From Dialister sp. CAG:486 (GTDB lineage: Bacteria > Bacillota > Negativicutes > Veillonellales > Dialisteraceae), in NCBI GenBank assembly GCA_000434475.1, contig FR879601.1, positions 1 through 8,517 on the forward strand: a stretch of DNA of 8,517 nt. Direction: 5' to 3'. Below the pieces are notes generated by a model. That model had not been told where the DNA came from and did not search any database. It saw only the letters and a list, made by a program, of their open reading frames with translations. How positions within the stretch are numbered: the first letter of the stretch is position 1; each line of letters begins with the position of its first letter. Made by a program: the position numbers and the translations under genes. This document shows positions 6,481-8,517 of this stretch, piece by piece.

Positions 6481-7425
6481 CTACTGTAAACTTTTCACAA
6501 ATTTTTGGACATGCTCTCGATAGGCAGGGCCGTTGGTGGCCATTTCCATCGTGTGACCGGCGCTTTGGAAAAGATAGAGCTCCTTTCTGGGACTGCCGGC
6601 TTCGGAGAAGAGGTCTTCTGCTGCGCCGTAGGGGATGAGCGTGTCGGATTTCCCGTGGAGGATGAGAAGCGGTGAACGCGCTTTGGCAGACTGCACTAGA
6701 GGATCGAGATCGCGCAGCAGCTTCCTGTCATGTACAAAGAGCGCCGCCTGAAAGAATGGATTCAAGACATCCATACCGAGCACCAGACGATCATCGCCTG
6801 TGTAGCGCATGATCTTTTCGCGGCCGAGCTCCATCAGGCTCGCGTACGAGCTGTCTGCGACATAGAATTTCATTGCCGAGCCATCCTTGCTGCCGCTGTA
6901 GAGAAGCGCCATCGCTGCGCCAAGAGAGATCCCGTGGATGCCGATCTGCATCGAGGGGTCTTTCGCTTTCAGAAAATCGACCCATGCATTCAGGTCTTCT
7001 ATGTCATGCACGCCCCAGTCCGGGTACTCGCCTCCGCTCTCGCCATGCCCGCGCAGGTCGACCATCAGGACGGAGTAGCCCATCTCACGGTAGATATCCG
7101 CATATGGCACGCACATGGAACGGTTCTGGTACAGACCATGCAGCAGGATCACCGCACGGTGGTTTCGATTTCCACTTTCGATGTACGAGCCTTTGAGCCG
7201 TGTACCGTCCTCTGATGGCACCGTCACCGACTGCCAGCCGTAACGATTCTCCATCGCATGAATCTGCGAAAGATCCCGCCGGTGATTCTCGATCCCCAGA
7301 ATCTGATCCCACGGCGCGTGAAAAAGCTCTTCATACGCCATATTTCCAGCAAATCCTCCCGCCAAAAGCAGCAAAAGCAGTGCTGTATAAAGCAAGCCTT
7401 TGAAAAGACTAAAAAGACAACCCAT
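6481..7425 (-). CDS. Membrane-anchored alpha/beta hydrolase, YqkD-like
   Basis: A 314-residue serine hydrolase of the alpha/beta fold. One hydrophobic segment at about 7-27 (LFKGLLYTALLLLLLAGGFAG) should anchor it in the membrane with the catalytic domain outside; it could also be an uncleaved signal. The nucleophile elbow is GISLG (165-169) with Ser167. The oxyanion-hole motif is LLHGLYQNR (94-102), followed by MVDLRGHGESGG (121-132). The acid is probably Asp261 in HGKSDTLIP and the base His291 in SAGHTME, so the triad is complete. The overall pattern resembles Bacillus YqkD and related BAAT/S33-like hydrolases; the substrate is unknown. ATG 7425 has GAGG at 7 nt. No terminator follows before the coiled-coil gene 169 nt downstream. 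The start lies 188 nt from the HD gene, so it probably has its own promoter. Confidence 0.92.
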   Translation of the reverse strand: MGCLFSLFKGLLYTALLLLLLAGGFAGNMAYEELFHAPWDQILGIENHRRDLSQIHAMENRYGWQSVTVPSEDGTRLKGSYIESGNRNHRAVILLHGLYQNRSMCVPYADIYREMGYSVLMVDLRGHGESGGEYPDWGVHDIEDLNAWVDFLKAKDPSMQIGIHGISLGAAMALLYSGSKDGSAMKFYVADSSYASLMELGREKIMRYTGDDRLVLGMDVLNPFFQAALFVHDRKLLRDLDPLVQSAKARSPLLILHGKSDTLIPYGAAEDLFSEAGSPRKELYLFQSAGHTMEMATNGPAYREHVQKFVKSLQ

Positions 7426-7545
7426 ACCTATCCCTCAATCAGGCAGCGCCCGTCAACCATCACACATCAGCGCGGGAAAAAGATCTCGTGCCATCTCTCA
7501 AAGAAGCAACCCCCTTCATGCCCCTTTCCCGTCTATGGAACAGCT

Positions 7546-7554
7546 ATAAGTATA
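7546..7554 (-). promoter_or_regulatory. Possible extended -10 promoter for the hydrolase
   Basis: On the minus strand TGC-TATACT begins inside the right end of the 7554-7578 hairpin and runs to about 7548. It is an extended -10 with 5 of 6 bases matching TATAAT. No recognisable -35 is present at 17 nt. It would give a leader of about 120 nt. The limits given are approximate to a few bases. Confidence 0.35.
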
Positions 7555-7578
7555 GCACACTCTCCAAGAGGGTGTGCT
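7554..7578. terminator. Hairpin after the HD gene, possible weak terminator
   Basis: AGCACACTCTC (7554-7564) and GAGGGTGTGCT (7568-7578) pair over 11 positions with one non-Watson-Crick pair and a 3-nt loop. It lies 35 nt after the HD gene stop. On the minus strand the bases after the stem are ATACTTATAG, not a proper U-tract, so termination would be inefficient. It may instead be a regulatory hairpin overlapping the hydrolase promoter. Confidence 0.45.
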
Positions 7579-7613
7579 GTCTTCCGCGGCCTATCCCCCT
7601 AACGGGCGGTTTC

Positions 7614-8216
7614 TCATTCGTCCCGGATCCTTCCCTTAGCCACATTCGGCGCAAGGATCCTCTCCTTCGCATAGTGCCAAAGGACGCGGGAGCCCTTCGG
7701 CGTCAACTCATTTCTTTTATAGATCTTGGAAAGCGATACACCGAACTGCTGCCATGCTTTCCCATCCGTGTAGTCATTCAGCATCATCGGCTGGATATTA
7801 TCCATCGTGTGAGCAAAGCGCGCCTCCGCCGTCTCACCGGCCTCAAACTCCTGCCAAAGATCATAGAGCTTCCTGCCCTTCTCCTTCGGCAGCATCCCAA
7901 AGATACGCGCCGCCCCTTTCTCTTCCTTTGCGTGCTGCTCTTCCTTCGACACGCCGCTGTAGGCATACGTATCCCCCGCATCGATCTCCACGAGGTCATG
8001 AATGAGCAGCATCGTCACCGTCTTCAAGACGTCGATGGGCTCATTGCTATACTCAGAAAGAAGCACCGTCATCAGCGCCATGTGCCAGGCATGCTCCGCA
8101 TCGTTCTCCCAGCGCACCGCACCTGTCACATACGTCTTCCTCTCGATCAGCTTCTCCTTGTCGATCTCACGGAAGAAATCGAAAAGCGCGTCCAGTTCTT
8201 TCAATTTTTCATCCAT
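7614..8216 (-). CDS. HD-domain phosphohydrolase, 5'-deoxynucleotidase-like
   Basis: A 200-residue HD-superfamily protein of the HD_3/HDDC2 type, related to YfbR 5'-deoxynucleotidases that remove phosphate from deoxynucleoside monophosphates. Metal ligands are visible: His42 in NDAEHAWHMAL, the His73-Asp74 pair in LLIHDLVEIDAGD, and Asp139 in HTMDNIQP. Arg35-Trp36 (VRWEN) may match the Arg-Trp pair of YfbR, and Glu77 the nearby catalytic acid. Other conserved segments are DTYAYSG (82-88) and RIFGMLP (104-110). The length is normal and there is no signal peptide, so it should be cytosolic. ATG 8216 is preceded by AGAGG at 8 nt. The upstream DNA is AT-rich but I see no convincing minus-strand promoter. 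A role in nucleotide pool balance is inferred from the family only. Confidence 0.92.
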   Translation of the reverse strand: MDEKLKELDALFDFFREIDKEKLIERKTYVTGAVRWENDAEHAWHMALMTVLLSEYSNEPIDVLKTVTMLLIHDLVEIDAGDTYAYSGVSKEEQHAKEEKGAARIFGMLPKEKGRKLYDLWQEFEAGETAEARFAHTMDNIQPMMLNDYTDGKAWQQFGVSLSKIYKRNELTPKGSRVLWHYAKERILAPNVAKGRIRDE

Positions 8217-8229
8217 AGCTCGTCCTCTT

Positions 8230-8238
8230 TGGTATAAT
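8230..8238 (+). promoter_or_regulatory. Plus-strand extended -10 sequence
   Basis: TGG-TATAAT on the plus strand is a perfect extended -10 element. No -35 lies at 17-18 nt. It points away from the HD gene toward the repeat region, and a weak AT-only hairpin followed by seven T lies about 8 nt downstream (8246-8271). It may be a chance match in AT-rich DNA. Confidence 0.3.
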
Positions 8239-8291
8239 GGAATGTATTAAATGATGGTTTAATGTTTTTTTGGGGGTAGCCCTAGAAATCA

Positions 8292-8347
8292 GGGATGAGT
8301 GACTGGTGACTAAAAATTAGTAGCTAGGGATTAGTGGCTAGGGATTA
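8292..8347 (+). repeat. Degenerate heptad array (8 units), copy 2
   Basis: Eight consecutive 7-bp units in perfect register alternate between a GTGACTA-like and a GGGATTA-like form. The last four are GTAGCTA, GGGATTA, GTGGCTA, GGGATTA, so a 14-bp higher-order unit is visible. One unit (AAAATTA, 8313-8319) is diverged. A possible ninth unit, GAAATCA, precedes at 8285-8291. The reverse-strand array at 5786-5813 has the same consensus. Confidence 0.85.
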
Positions 8348-8372
8348 GGTTTTCGATACGAGAAAACCGCTA
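8348..8372. repeat. Hairpin with shared CGATACGAG module
   Basis: GGTTTTC (8348-8354) and GAAAACC (8362-8368) pair around a 7-nt loop. The sequence CGATACGAGAAAACCGCT overlaps its right side and matches 5725-5742 at 17 of 18 positions; that other copy lacks the left stem arm. It follows the heptad array without a gap. Confidence 0.7.
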
Positions 8373-8398
8373 ATTTCAAATCTCCGCGGCGCTTAGGG

Positions 8399-8517
8399 AA
8401 ACACTGATTAAATCGTTGTCTGACTTGGCTCTTGTACTTTCATGCAAGGCGAGGAATAAGCCGCCGCGAATAGCGAGCTATTTAAGGTGGGTTATGACGA
8501 AGCATTGGACGAAAATA
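8399..8517. mobile_element. Left part of a possible dispersed palindromic element (MITE-like)
   Basis: The stretch opens with AAACACTGATTAAATC (8399-8414, shared with 5892-5907). Farther in it holds a nested stem-loop: ATAAGCCGCC (8456-8465) with GGTGGGTTAT (8486-8495), having one mismatch and one GU pair, enclosing AATAG-CGAG-CTATT (8469-8482). No open frame with a start and ribosome site is seen. The element appears to run past the window edge. That it is mobile or that its other end mirrors this one is inference. Confidence 0.45.

Noticed and set aside
7460..7519. A 19-residue minus-strand frame in the hydrolase leader (ATG 7519).
   Set aside because: The purine-rich AAAGGGGC lies too close to the ATG and the peptide has no leader-like codon runs.

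Overview
The window reads as a Firmicutes-type chromosome. The SRP/ribosome-assembly cluster ylxM-ffh-rpsP-khpA-ylqD-rimM-trmD is arranged as in that phylum, Shine-Dalgarno sites are strong (AAGGAGG class), and the main promoter is a consensus sigma-A site. A Tm1570-type SPOUT methyltransferase and yebC after trmD, together with repeat-rich intergenic DNA, make me suspect a Negativicutes lineage (Dialister/Veillonellaceae-like). That placement is an inference from gene content and style, not a proven match. All recognisable genes lie on the minus strand, so transcription runs right to left.

Layout, right to left. 8217-8517 is non-coding and repeat-rich: a degenerate 7-bp array, a small hairpin, and the left part of what may be a dispersed palindromic element cut by the window edge. 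7614-8216 encodes an HD-domain 5'-nucleotidase-like enzyme. 6481-7425 encodes a membrane-anchored alpha/beta hydrolase of the YqkD type. 5917-6312 encodes a small coiled-coil protein I do not recognise, followed by a clear terminator. 5336-5916 is a second repeat-rich gap (heptad repeats, GC-rich hairpins, a 42-bp tandem duplication) that also carries the promoter of the main operon. 113-5335 is a tightly packed nine-gene operon: ylxM, ffh, rpsP, khpA, ylqD, rimM, trmD, SPOUT RNA methyltransferase, yebC. It ends at a perfect 23-bp stem terminator. The first 45 bases carry an inverted copy of a repeat also found just upstream of the operon promoter.

The operon genes form a coherent RNA and translation set. 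YlxM and Ffh serve co-translational protein targeting. S16 and RimM serve 30S assembly. KhpA is an RNA-binding KH protein. TrmD makes m1G37 in tRNA, the SPOUT protein probably methylates an RNA, and YebC acts in translation or regulation. Spacing is -1 to about 30 nt throughout, and the trmD stop overlaps the next start, so co-expression and translational coupling are likely. No defence, phage, CRISPR, rRNA or tRNA gene is visible. The least ordinary content is the intergenic repeat architecture: two different 7-bp-period repeat families, and modules shared between the two repeat-rich gaps.
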